Assembly: GCA_030431335.1 (NCBI GenBank)
Contig: JAUIJH010000030.1
Coordinates: 1-38,842 of the forward strand
Source: Alphaproteobacteria bacterium
GTDB taxonomy: Bacteria; Pseudomonadota; Alphaproteobacteria; Rhizobiales; Amorphaceae
Direction: 5' to 3'
DNA: 38,842 nt
Shown here one piece after another: positions 23,412-32,484 of this stretch. A program made the translations under genes and the position numbers. The notes under the pieces are model-generated. The model had not been told where the DNA came from, ran no database searches, and saw only the letters and a list, made by a program, of their open reading frames with translations. Numbering within the stretch: position 1 is the first letter of the stretch; the number at the start of each line of letters is the position of its first letter.

Positions 23412-24251
23412 TTACCTTTGTGCCGCTTCGCCCGCGATGAGGAGGCGGCTCGCCTCGGCAAGTTCCTGCACCAGGCGCTCGCCATACCGTTTTTGGACGT
23501 CGGGGCCGAACCGCGAGACCGGCCCCGCGATCGAGATCGCAGCGACGGCCTTGCCGTCGCGATCGAGAAGCGGGGCGGCCACGCAGGCGCTGCCCACCTC
23601 GTTCTCCTCGTTCTCCGTGGTCCACCCGCGGCTGAGGCTTTGCGCCAGCAGCGCCTCGAGCGCATCCACGTCGGTGATCGTGTGCGGGGTGACCGCGACG
23701 AGCGGCCGGATCTTGAGGATCGCGGCGCGGAAGGCGGCGGTCTGGAATGCGAGGAGGGCGCGGCCGCAGGCGGTCGAATGATAGCTGGCGCGGGTTCCCG
23801 CGTAGGACGACACGCGCAGGGCCTGGCTGCCTTCGAGGCTGTCGATGATCATCGCATCGGTCGCGCAGGGCAGCGCGAGGTTCACCGTTTCGCGGGTGTC
23901 GGCGCAAAGCCGCACCAGCGTGGGGCGAAGGAGGCCCTGGATGTCGATCCGCCGCTCCACCGCCTTGCCGTAGACGAGAAACTGGAGCCCGAGGCGATAG
24001 GCGCCGCCGCCGGCGTCGTGCTCGACCAGGCCGGCGTCCACGAGCGCGGCAATCAGGTTGTAGGTGGTCGGCTTGGCGAGGCCGACGGCGCGCGCGAGGT
24101 CGCGCAGGGCGACCCATTCGCCGCCAGCCAGTGCTTCGAGCAGCCCGGCCGCGCGGCCGATCGATTGGATCCGCACGGGTCGCGCGCCCTGTCCGGCGCT
24201 GGCGGCGCCGCGCAGTTTGGCGTCGGCTGGGTCTGCGTCATTCAATATCAT
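23412..24251 (-). CDS. IclR-family transcriptional regulator
   Basis: About 279 residues. The N-terminal winged helix reads VRIQSIGRAAGLLEALAGGE, then LRDLARAVGLAKPTTYNLI; the effector domain carries LPCATDAMIIDSLEGSQALR, STACGRALLAF and SACVAAPLLDRDGKAVAAIS. Two ATG starts are possible: 24251 (used here, with a distant GAGGG box) and 24296 (no ribosome site, 15 residues longer). Each lies inside one of the TTCA-N7-TGAA palindromes, so the regulator probably represses itself. It is divergent from the plus-strand M81 operon, its likely main target, and co-transcribed with M81 paralogue 1. Confidence 0.9.
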   Translation of the reverse strand: MILNDADPADAKLRGAASAGQGARPVRIQSIGRAAGLLEALAGGEWVALRDLARAVGLAKPTTYNLIAALVDAGLVEHDAGGGAYRLGLQFLVYGKAVERRIDIQGLLRPTLVRLCADTRETVNLALPCATDAMIIDSLEGSQALRVSSYAGTRASYHSTACGRALLAFQTAAFRAAILKIRPLVAVTPHTITDVDALEALLAQSLSRGWTTENEENEVGSACVAAPLLDRDGKAVAAISIAGPVSRFGPDVQKRYGERLVQELAEASRLLIAGEAAQR

Positions 24252-24429
24252 TGAATGCTGTTCGCCCTCGTGCTGCGCTCGATGCTCGTCGTCCATTCAT
24301 CAGTATTGAACAATGGATGCATCAAGTAGCGAATTCGTCGAAGATAAGCGTCATTTAATATATTGACAAGTCGCCAATCGGTCCGTTTCAATCGTAAAAC
24401 TGAGTGAGCATCGTTCAATAATAATGAAC
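24240..24429. promoter_or_regulatory. Three TTCA-N7-TGAA operators between the IclR gene and the M81 operon
   Basis: Three 17-base palindromes share the frame TTCA-N7-TGAA: ATTCAATATCATTGAAT (24240-24256), ATTCATCAGTATTGAAC (24295-24311) and GTTCAATAATAATGAAC (24413-24429). They lie in an AT-rich stretch that stands out from the GC-rich surroundings. The length and symmetry suit IclR-family sites. One covers the regulator's start and one lies 64 bases before the M81 start, so a single protein could control both directions. Confidence 0.6.
24363..24391 (+). promoter_or_regulatory. Candidate promoter of the plus-strand M81 operon
   Basis: A perfect TTGACA -35 box (24363-24368) lies 17 bases before TTTCAA (24386-24391), a poor -10 match. 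A start site near 24398 would place the 24413-24429 operator just downstream, where a repressor could block elongation. Confidence 0.35.
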
Positions 24430-24493
24430 GATAACTTTGCCTGAGCGCGGTGTGGTGTCTCGGGCAGGCCGTTTGACAAGGAAGCAATGCAGA

Positions 24494-25972
24494 ATGCGTG
24501 CCTACGTCGCCTCGCTCGCGACCGAGACGAACACGTTCTCGCCGCTCTATGTCGACCGCTCGGCATTCGAAGGCGCGTTCTATTGCCTGCCTGGGCAACA
24601 CCCCGCGACGCCCACGCTGTGCTCGGCGCCCGTGGTCGCGGCGAGGTCGCGAGCGCGCGAGGGGGCGTTCGAGCTCGTCGAGGGTACGGCGACCTGGGCC
24701 GAGCCCGCCGGGCCGATCGCACGCGCCGCCTATGAAGGGCTGCGCGACCAGATCCTCGCAGAGATCGAAGCCGCGATGCCGCTCGACATCGTCCTCTTCG
24801 GCCTGCACGGGTCCATGGTCGCGGTCGGCTATGACGATTGCGAGGGCGACCTTCTGGCAAGGGCGCGGGCCATCGTCGGCGAGCGCTGCGTCATCGGCGC
24901 CGAGCTCGATCTGCATGCACATCTGACGGACGCGATGATGGAGGCGGCGACGCTCATCGTCTCGTTCAAGGAATTCCCCCACACGGACTTTCTCGCCCGC
25001 GCCGAAGACCTCGTCGAACTCGCGATTGCGGCGGCGCGCGGCACGGTCGACCCGGTCAAGGCCGTCTTCGACTGCCGCGCGATCGGCGGGTTCATGACGA
25101 GCCGCGAGCCGGGGCGCAGCTTCGTCGATCGCCTGATCGCGATGGAGGCCCAAGGCGAGGCGCTCAGCATCTCCGTCGTCCACGGCTTTCCGGCCGCCGA
25201 CGTTGCCGATGTCGGCCTGAAGGTGCTCGTCACCACCGACGGCGATGCGGCCAAGGCAGCCGCGCTGGCGCGCTCGCTCGGCGAGGAGATCCTCGGCTGG
25301 GGCGGCACCGGCGTCCCGCCCCACCTCAAGCCCGACGAGGTGGTCGCCCACGCGCGATCCGTCGCCGGTCGGCCGGTCGTGTTCGCGGACCGCTGGGACA
25401 ATCCCGGCGGCGGCGTCGCCGGCGATGCCACCATCATGGTCGAGACGCTGCTGGCCCATCCCGACATTCCGGCGGCGATCGGCGCCCTGTGGGATCCCGT
25501 CGCGGTCGCGATCTGCCGCGCGGCGGGGCCGGGCACCAAGTTCAAGCTGCGGTTCGGCGGCAAGGCCGCGGCGACGTCGGGCCGGCCCGTCGACGCCGAG
25601 GTCGAGGTGATCGCGACGACGGAGGATCTCCTCGTGCCCTTCGAGCAGAGCGTGGTGTCGCTGGGACCGGCGGTCTCGCTGGCGATCGGCTCGCTCGCGG
25701 TGGTCCTGTCGAGCACCCGCGCGCAGACGTTCAGCCCCGACGTCTTCACCAAGCTCGGGATCGACCTCGCGGCGCGCGAAATCGTCGTCGTCAAGTCGTC
25801 CAACCACTTCTACGCCGCGTTCGCGCCGATTGCCGCCGACATCGCCTACCTCGATACGGGCGGCCCCTATCCGAGCGATCCCAGCAAGATCCCCTATACC
25901 AAGATCCGCCGGCCGATCTGGCCGCTCGATGACATGTCGCTGGTGGAGAACGCGCGCAGGAGTGCCGCATGA
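24494..25972 (+). CDS. M81-family metallopeptidase (MlrC-like), paralogue 2
   Basis: A 492-residue M81 enzyme opening MRAYVASLATETNTFSPLY. Zinc ligands are D139 and H141 in AELDLHAHLTD and H163 in FKEFPHTD. LHGSMVAVGYDDCEGDL (104-120), DNPGGGVAGDAT and the terminal IPYTKIRRPIWPLDDM mark the family. The ATG at 24494 is preferred, with AAGGAAG nine bases upstream; an in-frame TTG at 24437 would add 19 unconserved residues and read through the operator. It is the first gene of a long operon and overlaps the PLP-enzyme gene by four bases, so the two products probably act in sequence or at fixed ratio. Confidence 0.9.
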   Translation: MRAYVASLATETNTFSPLYVDRSAFEGAFYCLPGQHPATPTLCSAPVVAARSRAREGAFELVEGTATWAEPAGPIARAAYEGLRDQILAEIEAAMPLDIVLFGLHGSMVAVGYDDCEGDLLARARAIVGERCVIGAELDLHAHLTDAMMEAATLIVSFKEFPHTDFLARAEDLVELAIAAARGTVDPVKAVFDCRAIGGFMTSREPGRSFVDRLIAMEAQGEALSISVVHGFPAADVADVGLKVLVTTDGDAAKAAALARSLGEEILGWGGTGVPPHLKPDEVVAHARSVAGRPVVFADRWDNPGGGVAGDATIMVETLLAHPDIPAAIGALWDPVAVAICRAAGPGTKFKLRFGGKAAATSGRPVDAEVEVIATTEDLLVPFEQSVVSLGPAVSLAIGSLAVVLSSTRAQTFSPDVFTKLGIDLAAREIVVVKSSNHFYAAFAPIAADIAYLDTGGPYPSDPSKIPYTKIRRPIWPLDDMSLVENARRSAA

Positions 25973-27285
25973 GCGCCGGCGCGAGCCCCATGCACCTGCC
26001 GCCGCCGCGGCTCGACGCCCTCCTCGAGGCGGTGCTCGATCCATCGACGAAGGGCCTTCCCGTCGGCGCCGAGCCCGTTGCCCTGGGCGCGGTCGGCGCG
26101 AAGGGATGGCAGGTGTTCTCCGATGAGCTGCCGCTGCCGCTCGCCGTCCTCAAGGAGGACGTTCTGGCCGCCAACAGCGCCTACATGAGCCAGTTCGCCG
26201 CGATGAACGACCTCCTCATCGCGCCCCATGGCAAGACGACGATGGCGCCGCAACTCTACGACCGCCAGATCCGCGACGGCGCCTGGGCGATCACGGTGGC
26301 GACGGTGCAGCAGCTCGGCGTGTGCCTGCGGTTCGGCGTGGCGCGGATTCTCCTCGCCAACCAGCCGATCGGCCAGGCCGTCGGCGTCCTGTTCGATGCG
26401 CTCTCGAGCGATGCGGCGCCGGAGATCTACTGCCTCGCCGACAGCCTCGACGGGGTGGAGCTGCTGGTGGAGGGCGCGCGCCGCCGACCCCCACCGCCCG
26501 GCAACCCGCTGCGGGTGCTGGTGGAAATCGGCGTGATGCACGGTCGAACCGGGGCGCGCACGCTGGAGACGGCGCTCGATGTGGCGCGGCTCGTGGCGCG
26601 CACGCCGGGCCTCGCGCTCGCCGGGTTCGAGTGCTTCGAGGGGATCCTGCCCGACACTGGCGCGGTCGACGCCTTCCTCGACCGCGTTGTGGAAACCGCC
26701 CGCGCCGCGTCCGACGAGGGGCTGCTCGGCGCGGACACGCCGGTCGTCCTCAGCGCCGGCGGCTCGTCGTTCTTCGATCGCGTGGGCGAGCGCTTCGCCG
26801 AGGCGGCGCTGGGCCGGCCCGTCCTCAAGGTGCTGCGCTCGGGCTGCTATCTGACGCACGATTCCATCGGCTACGCCAAGGCGTTCGAGCGCATCCTGAG
26901 CGAGACCACGCTGGAGCGGCCGGAGGGCGGCCTGCGCGCGGCGCTGGAGGTGTGGGCGCACGTGCAGTCGCGCCCCGAGCCGGACGTGGCCATCCTTTCG
27001 CTGGGCAAGCGCGACGTCAGCCACGACGCGGGCCTGCCGGTGCCGCTCTTCGTTCTGCCGCGCGGGGAGACTGCCGGTCCGCGCTCCATCGGCGAGGGCT
27101 ACCGTGTCACCGCTCTCAACGACCAGCACTGCTATCTCGCCTTGCCGCCGGACAGCCCGCTCGCCGTGGGCGACCGGGTCGGGTTCGGCATCGGGCACCC
27201 CTGCACGACCTTCGACAAATGGACGCTGCTGATGGTGGTCGACAGCGACTACCGCGTCATCGGCGGCGTGCGGACCTTTTTCTGA
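25969..27285 (+). CDS. Fold-type III PLP enzyme, D-serine dehydratase/D-threonine aldolase-like
   Basis: A 438-residue enzyme with an alanine-racemase-type barrel and a D-serine-dehydratase C-terminal domain. The PLP-binding lysine is K89 in APHGKTTMAP, matching the RPHxKTHK site of D-threonine aldolases. A zinc pair HxC is readable as H410/C412 (GHPCTTFDKW), as in eukaryotic D-serine dehydratase, and DQHCYL occupies the EEHG position. Members deaminate or cleave D-3-hydroxy amino acids. It overlaps the M81 gene upstream (ATGA) and is followed by another M81 gene, which suggests that it processes an amino acid released by the peptidases. Exact substrate and stereochemistry are inferred. Confidence 0.88.
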   Translation: MSAGASPMHLPPPRLDALLEAVLDPSTKGLPVGAEPVALGAVGAKGWQVFSDELPLPLAVLKEDVLAANSAYMSQFAAMNDLLIAPHGKTTMAPQLYDRQIRDGAWAITVATVQQLGVCLRFGVARILLANQPIGQAVGVLFDALSSDAAPEIYCLADSLDGVELLVEGARRRPPPPGNPLRVLVEIGVMHGRTGARTLETALDVARLVARTPGLALAGFECFEGILPDTGAVDAFLDRVVETARAASDEGLLGADTPVVLSAGGSSFFDRVGERFAEAALGRPVLKVLRSGCYLTHDSIGYAKAFERILSETTLERPEGGLRAALEVWAHVQSRPEPDVAILSLGKRDVSHDAGLPVPLFVLPRGETAGPRSIGEGYRVTALNDQHCYLALPPDSPLAVGDRVGFGIGHPCTTFDKWTLLMVVDSDYRVIGGVRTFF

Positions 27286-27302
27286 AGAATGGGGACATCA
27301 AA

Positions 27303-28811
27303 GTGAAGCCGCTGCGGATCGCGCTCATCAACCTCGCGCAAGAGTCGAACAGCTTCAATCCGGTGCTCACGACCCGTGCCGAGTTCGAGGCCTACGGCGT
27401 CCACGAAGGCGCGGAGGTCGTGACCCTCAACGGGCCCAAGAGCGAGGTGGGCGGCTATCTCGCGGCGGTGAAGGAGTGGCCCGGCGAGGTCGAGACCGTG
27501 CCGATCATCCGCGCCTGGGCGGTGGCCGGCGGGCCGATCAGCCGCGATGCGTTCGACCATTTCGCGGCCAAGATCCGCGAGGGCCTCGCGGCGGCTGGGC
27601 CGATCGACGGCTTGGCGCTGCAGCTCCATGGCGCCTGCGTCGCGGAAATGCTGGACGATGTGGAGGGCGAGCAGATCGAACTCTGCCGGCAGATTCTGGG
27701 CGACGATGTGCCCATCGTCGTCGCGCTCGACCACCATGCGAACATCACCAGGAAGATGGCGGCCAACGCGGACGCGATGCTCGCCCACCGCACCCAGCCC
27801 CACGACGTGTTCGACACGGGGTTGCAGGCCGCGCGGCTGCTGCTGCGGACCGCGTCCGGCGAGGTGGCGCCCACGATGGCGTGGCGCAAGGTTCCGCTCA
27901 TCTCGCACCAGGAGCAGTTCCTCACCGCCAAGGGGCCGATGAAGATCCTGTTCGACCGGGCGCGGGAGATGGAAACCCGCCCCAAGGTGCTGTCCGCCTC
28001 GCCGTGCCCGATGCAGCCCTGGCTCGATGTGGAGGAGGGCGGCTGGTCGATGATCGTCGTCACGGACAACGATCAGGCGCTCGCCGAGGCGCTTGCCGAG
28101 GAACTGAGCGATCTCGCCTGGTCGATGCGCGCGAAATTCCAGGAGCGCGAAGCCGTCTCCGTCGACGATGCGGTGCGCCGCGCGGGCGAGGCGACGTCGG
28201 GCCTCGTGCTCCTGAGCGACACCGGCGACACGGTGTTCGGCGGCGCCGCGGGCGACAGCAACATGATCCTGGAAGCGGTGCTGCGGCTCGGCGTCGAGGG
28301 GCCGGTTCTGATCCCGCTGATTTCGCCGTCGGTGGTGGCGCGTCTCGCGGCGGCGGGGGAGGGGGCGACGGTCACCGTCTCGGTCGGCGGCGATTCGGCG
28401 CCGGCCTTCTTTACCCCCATCGAGGTGACCGGGACGGTGCGCAAGGTCGCCGACGGCAGCCGCGTTCCGGTGGGTTACAATCACCAGAGCGAGGTCGACA
28501 TGGGGACCGTCGCGATCTTCGAGGTCGGCCCCGCGATCCTTCTCGTCAGCGAAAAGCGCGGCGTCGCCGGCAACCTGCCCGAAGCCTACAGCGCATTCGG
28601 TGTCGATCCGGCCGCGGCCAGGATCGCCGTCCTGAAGACGGCCTCGAACTTCCAGTATTTCATGCCGCTCGCGTCGGAACTGCTCCGCGCGGACACCAAG
28701 GGTCCAGGCCAGTCCGACCTCGCGACGCTGCCCTGGAAGCGTCTGCCGCGGCCCATCTTCCCGCTCGACCCGATCAACGATTGGCAAGCCGGCGGCGTGA
28801 GCCGTCCGTAA
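27303..28811 (+). CDS. M81-family metallopeptidase (MlrC-like), paralogue 3
   Basis: A 502-residue M81 enzyme starting at a GTG (27303) with a TGGGGAC ribosome-like box; no ATG fits the frame nearby. MKPLRIALINLAQESNSFNP has the ESN/ETN family opening. Zinc ligands are D143 and H145 in ALDHHANIT and H167 in AHRTQPHD. LQLHGACVAEMLDDVEGE (107-124), GGAAGDSNMI and LPWKRLPRPIFPLDPI are family marks. It differs from the other two copies around the active site (DHHANI versus DLHAxx), suggesting a different substrate or bond. It lies 17 bases after the PLP-enzyme gene. Confidence 0.9.
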   Translation: MKPLRIALINLAQESNSFNPVLTTRAEFEAYGVHEGAEVVTLNGPKSEVGGYLAAVKEWPGEVETVPIIRAWAVAGGPISRDAFDHFAAKIREGLAAAGPIDGLALQLHGACVAEMLDDVEGEQIELCRQILGDDVPIVVALDHHANITRKMAANADAMLAHRTQPHDVFDTGLQAARLLLRTASGEVAPTMAWRKVPLISHQEQFLTAKGPMKILFDRAREMETRPKVLSASPCPMQPWLDVEEGGWSMIVVTDNDQALAEALAEELSDLAWSMRAKFQEREAVSVDDAVRRAGEATSGLVLLSDTGDTVFGGAAGDSNMILEAVLRLGVEGPVLIPLISPSVVARLAAAGEGATVTVSVGGDSAPAFFTPIEVTGTVRKVADGSRVPVGYNHQSEVDMGTVAIFEVGPAILLVSEKRGVAGNLPEAYSAFGVDPAAARIAVLKTASNFQYFMPLASELLRADTKGPGQSDLATLPWKRLPRPIFPLDPINDWQAGGVSRP

Positions 28812-28838
28812 CGAAAACAATCAGCGAAGGAGAGAACT

Positions 28839-30392
28839 ATGCGTGCTCATCCACCCGGCCGATCAGGTGCGCTGAAGCGCATCGCACTTTGCGGCGCGCT
28901 TGCGCTCGGGCTTTTCGCCCATGAACCACTTTCCGCCTCGGCGCAGGACCTCAAGGGCGGAACGCTGAAAGTCGGCATCCTGGGGGACATGACCAACTAT
29001 GACCCGCAGCAATTCTCGACGGTAAACTTCTTCCTGATCAAGAACCTCTACGACAGCCTGATCGAATACAGCGAGGACGGCGAGGCGATTCCGAACCTTG
29101 CCACCGACTGGACCATCGCCGACGACAACACGTCCGTCGCCGTCAACCTGCGCGACGACGTTACCTTCCAAAGCGGCGCCCCGTTCAATGCCGAGGCCGT
29201 CGCGGCGACGCTGGAAAAAGCCTCCGACCCCGAGCGCGGCAAGAACGTCTACGCGACGACCTCGATCATCAAGGATTGGACGGTCGACGGCGATACCGCG
29301 ATCACGATCAACTTCAACGGCCCCGTGCCGGACAAGCAGATCACGGACCTGTTGCAGTTCCTGCTGCCGATCGACCCGGCGGGGATCGATACGGTGGAGA
29401 CCGTGCCGGCCGGGACCGGGCCGTTCAAACTGAAGGATCGCATCGTCGGCCAGAGCGTCACGATGACGAAGAACGAGGACTATTGGCGCGAGGGCGAACC
29501 GATCCTCGATGAGCTCGAGTTCACGATCTTCAGCGACGGCTCGGCGGCCGATGCGGCGCTGGAATCGGGCGCGATCGATCTCGTCTATAACGGCAGCCCG
29601 CGCAGTGCGGTGCGCCTGCGCGATGCCGGCTTCCAGGTGGTCCAGGGCCCCGGCAAACTCGTCCAGGTGTTTCGCATCAACACCACGAAGGCCCCTTTCG
29701 ACAACGAGAAGTTCCGCCAGGCGTTCAACTATCTCATGAACCGGCCGGCGATCCTGCGGATCGGCTATGCCGGTCTCGGCGAGCCGACCGCGCTGCCGTG
29801 GGTGCCGGCGAGCCCCGCTTTCAACCCGGCCTATAACGAAGAGTTCGCCTACAATCCTGAGAAGGCCAAGGCGCTCCTGGCCGAATCGGGCCTGTCGCCC
29901 GAAGCCATGAGCGACTGGAAGCTGCTGGCGCAGGGCAACGACGAATCGCTGATGCTGATCAGCCAGATCGTCCAGCAGTCGCTGGCCGAAGTGGGCATCG
30001 ACATCGAGCTCGACGTGCGGCAGGGCGCCGAATTCATCGATGCGCTCCTGTCGGGTGACTTCGTGGCCGTGTTCGGCGGCGTCGGCAACGTGCAGAAGTT
30101 CCCCTCCCGCGTCGCGACCAACAGCATCTACCGCGTCGTCAACAACCCGGTGCTGGGCGATCCGCACCCGCATCCGGCCTATGTCGAGGCGATCGAGCGC
30201 GTGAACTCCACCTTCGGCGAGGGCGTCGCGGACGCCTACGACAACCTCAACCGCGTGTTGGTGGAATCGGCCTTCGGCATCCCGACCAACTCCTACGAGA
30301 TCGGCCTCGTCGTGGCCGCGCCCAACGTGGACGGCTTCACGAAGGACATCGACAACCTGCTGATCGGCCGAACTCTTGGCTTCAAGGACTGA
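28839..30392 (+). CDS. Opp-type ABC transporter substrate-binding protein (SBP family 5)
   Basis: A 517-residue periplasmic receptor of the peptide-binding family, of usual length. The signal peptide is residues ~1-35, with a basic start (HPPGRSGALKR) and cleavage after SASA. The mature core shows GGTLKVGILGDMTNYDPQQF, YDSLIEYSEDGEAIPNLATD, FQSGAPFNAEAVAATLEKA and FRQAFNYLMNRPAILRIGYAG. An AAGGAGAG box lies close before the ATG. Placed 27 bases after an M81 gene and before a fused ATPase, it likely brings in the peptide or amide that the M81 enzymes cleave. Confidence 0.92.
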   Translation: MRAHPPGRSGALKRIALCGALALGLFAHEPLSASAQDLKGGTLKVGILGDMTNYDPQQFSTVNFFLIKNLYDSLIEYSEDGEAIPNLATDWTIADDNTSVAVNLRDDVTFQSGAPFNAEAVAATLEKASDPERGKNVYATTSIIKDWTVDGDTAITINFNGPVPDKQITDLLQFLLPIDPAGIDTVETVPAGTGPFKLKDRIVGQSVTMTKNEDYWREGEPILDELEFTIFSDGSAADAALESGAIDLVYNGSPRSAVRLRDAGFQVVQGPGKLVQVFRINTTKAPFDNEKFRQAFNYLMNRPAILRIGYAGLGEPTALPWVPASPAFNPAYNEEFAYNPEKAKALLAESGLSPEAMSDWKLLAQGNDESLMLISQIVQQSLAEVGIDIELDVRQGAEFIDALLSGDFVAVFGGVGNVQKFPSRVATNSIYRVVNNPVLGDPHPHPAYVEAIERVNSTFGEGVADAYDNLNRVLVESAFGIPTNSYEIGLVVAAPNVDGFTKDIDNLLIGRTLGFKD

Positions 30393-30402
30393 GCGTCTGC
30401 CG

Positions 30403-32484
30403 GTGAGCGACCCGGCGTCCGGCATCGTGGCGGAGGGGGCGGCCGAGCCGCTCCTGTCCGTCCGCGGCCTGACGGTGGGCTTCGCCGGCCGCGGTGGGGT
30501 GGTGCCCGCGGTGCGCGGGATCGACTTCGACGTGATGGCGAACGAGGTCCTGTGCATCGTCGGCGAGTCGGGCTCGGGCAAGAGCGTCACCGCGCTCGCG
30601 CTCAACGGGCTTCTGCCGGCGACCGCGCGCATGAGCGGCACGATCCGCCTCGGCCAGACGCGGATCGACACCGCCGGCGAGGAGGCGCTGCGTGCGGTGC
30701 GGGGCCGCGAGATCGGCATGATCTTCCAGGATCCCGCGACCACGCTGAACCCTCTGATGGTCGTCGGCGAGCAGGTCACCGAGGGCGAAGTGGTGCGCGG
30801 CGACCTGGCCCGCACCGACGCGCCGGCGCGGGCGGTGGAGCTGCTGGAAGAGGTTGAAATTGCGGACGCCGCCGGGCGGGCGGGCCAGTATCCGCATCAG
30901 TTTTCGGGCGGCATGCGCCAACGCGCGGTGATCGCGATGGCGATGGCCGGGCGGCCCCGGTTGATTGTCGCGGACGAGCCGACCACCGCGCTCGACGTGA
31001 CGGTGCAGGCGCAGGTGCTGGCGCTGCTGGCGCGGCGCCAGGCGGAGACGGGGGCGGCCGTCATCCTCATCACGCACGACCTGGGCGTGGTGGCGGAGGT
31101 GGCCGACCGCGTGGCCGTCATGTACGCCGGCCGCATCGTGGAGATCGGCCCGGTCGACGCGATCTTCGCCAATCCGCGCCATCCCTATACGGCGGCGCTG
31201 TTGCAGAGCATTCCGCGCGTCGACGCCGCCGACCGGCGCCTCGACACGATCCCCGGCCAGCCCCCGCTGCCCGGCGCGTTTCCGTCCGGCTGCGCCTTCC
31301 ATCCGCGCTGCGCGCTCGGGAGCGCGCGGCCCCGGTGCGCCGCGGACGATCCCGCGCTGCACCCCGTCGGCGGCACGGCCGCGGCCTGCCATTTCGCCGA
31401 GGAGACGGCGCCGCCGCGCCTTCCGGCCGACCCGCGCCAGTCGCGCGAGATTGCCGGCGCGACCGAGGCACCGCTCCTCAGCATCGAAAACCTCGAGGTC
31501 CATTTCCCCATTCGCAAGGGGCTCTTGAAGCGCACCGTCGGCCATGTGCGGGCGGTGGACGGGGTGAGCCTCGTCGTCAGGGCGGGCGAGACGGTGAGCA
31601 TCGTCGGCGAATCGGGCTGCGGCAAGACGACGACGGCCCGCGCGGTGATGGGCCTCGTCAAGGCGACGGCCGGGACCATCGAATTCGAGGGCGACGACAT
31701 CACCCACAAGAGCAGCGCCGCGCTCCGCGCGGTGCGCCAGCGGATGCAGTACGTCTTCCAGGATCCGTTCTCCGCGCTCAATCCGGTGAAGCCGGTGGAG
31801 GAGATCGTCGCCGAGCCGCTGCGCATCCACGGCCTGTACGACGAGGTGGGCGGAAAACAGCGGATCGCGGAGCTGTTCGACCTGGTCGGGCTGTCCAAAA
31901 CGATGTTCGGGCGCTATCCGCGCGAGTTTTCCGGCGGCCAGAAGCAGCGGATCGGCATTGCCCGCGCGCTCGGCCTGGCGCCGCGCCTTCTCGTCCTCGA
32001 CGAGCCGGTGGCGGCGCTCGACGTGTCGATCCAAGCGCAGATCCTCAACCTGTTGGAGGACCTGCAGAACGAACTCGGTCTCGCCTACCTCTTCATCGCG
32101 CACAACCTGTCGGTCGTGCGGCACATCTCCGACCGGGTGGCGGTGATGTATCTGGGGCGGATCGTGGAGGAGAGCGTCAAGGACGACCTCTACGAGGGCG
32201 CGCTGCACCCCTACACGCAGAGCCTGCTGTCGGCCGCTCCCGTTCCGGATCCGACGCGCCGGGCGGACCGGCGGCGCATCGTCCTCGCCGGCGAGATCCC
32301 GAACCCGGCCGCGCCGCCGCCGGGGTGCAGCTTCCATCCGCGCTGCGGGCGTGCGAGCGCGGTGTGCAGCCGCGACGACCCGCGCAAGGCGCGCTTCGGG
32401 GACACCCGCACGCTCGTCGCGTGCCACCACGCCGGGCCGCTCGGCGAGCCCGTGGGGCAGGTCGCGGCGGGAGGCGTGCGGTGA
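30403..32484 (+). CDS. Fused OppD-OppF-type ABC transporter ATP-binding protein
   Basis: About 693 residues holding two complete ATPase halves. Half one: Walker A GESGSGKS (54-61), signature FSGGM (167-171), then [14 protein letters not shown]. Half two: Walker A GESGCGKT (402-409), signature FSGGQ (509-513), then LLVLDEPVAALDVS. Both halves carry the Opp-type cysteine tail (GCAFHPRC; GCSFHPRC). The fusion does the job of separate OppD and OppF proteins, as encoded elsewhere in this window. The start is taken at GTG 30403, after the receptor stop; a TTG at 30376 is in frame and would overlap the receptor gene. The stop overlaps the next gene's GTG. Confidence 0.92.
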   Translation: MSDPASGIVAEGAAEPLLSVRGLTVGFAGRGGVVPAVRGIDFDVMANEVLCIVGESGSGKSVTALALNGLLPATARMSGTIRLGQTRIDTAGEEALRAVRGREIGMIFQDPATTLNPLMVVGEQVTEGEVVRGDLARTDAPARAVELLEEVEIADAAGRAGQYPHQFSGGMRQRAVIAMAMAGRPRLIVADEPTTALDVTVQAQVLALLARRQAETGAAVILITHDLGVVAEVADRVAVMYAGRIVEIGPVDAIFANPRHPYTAALLQSIPRVDAADRRLDTIPGQPPLPGAFPSGCAFHPRCALGSARPRCAADDPALHPVGGTAAACHFAEETAPPRLPADPRQSREIAGATEAPLLSIENLEVHFPIRKGLLKRTVGHVRAVDGVSLVVRAGETVSIVGESGCGKTTTARAVMGLVKATAGTIEFEGDDITHKSSAALRAVRQRMQYVFQDPFSALNPVKPVEEIVAEPLRIHGLYDEVGGKQRIAELFDLVGLSKTMFGRYPREFSGGQKQRIGIARALGLAPRLLVLDEPVAALDVSIQAQILNLLEDLQNELGLAYLFIAHNLSVVRHISDRVAVMYLGRIVEESVKDDLYEGALHPYTQSLLSAAPVPDPTRRADRRRIVLAGEIPNPAAPPPGCSFHPRCGRASAVCSRDDPRKARFGDTRTLVACHHAGPLGEPVGQVAAGGVR

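Noticed and set aside
22200..24254. A 684-codon plus-strand open frame opposite the M81 and IclR genes
   Set aside because: The minus-strand M81 and IclR readings have full family motifs; the plus frame has none.
24473..24479. A second TTGACA box just before the M81 start
   Set aside because: It lies about 15 bases before the ATG at 24494, leaving no room for a -10 box and leader. It overlaps the ribosome-binding region.
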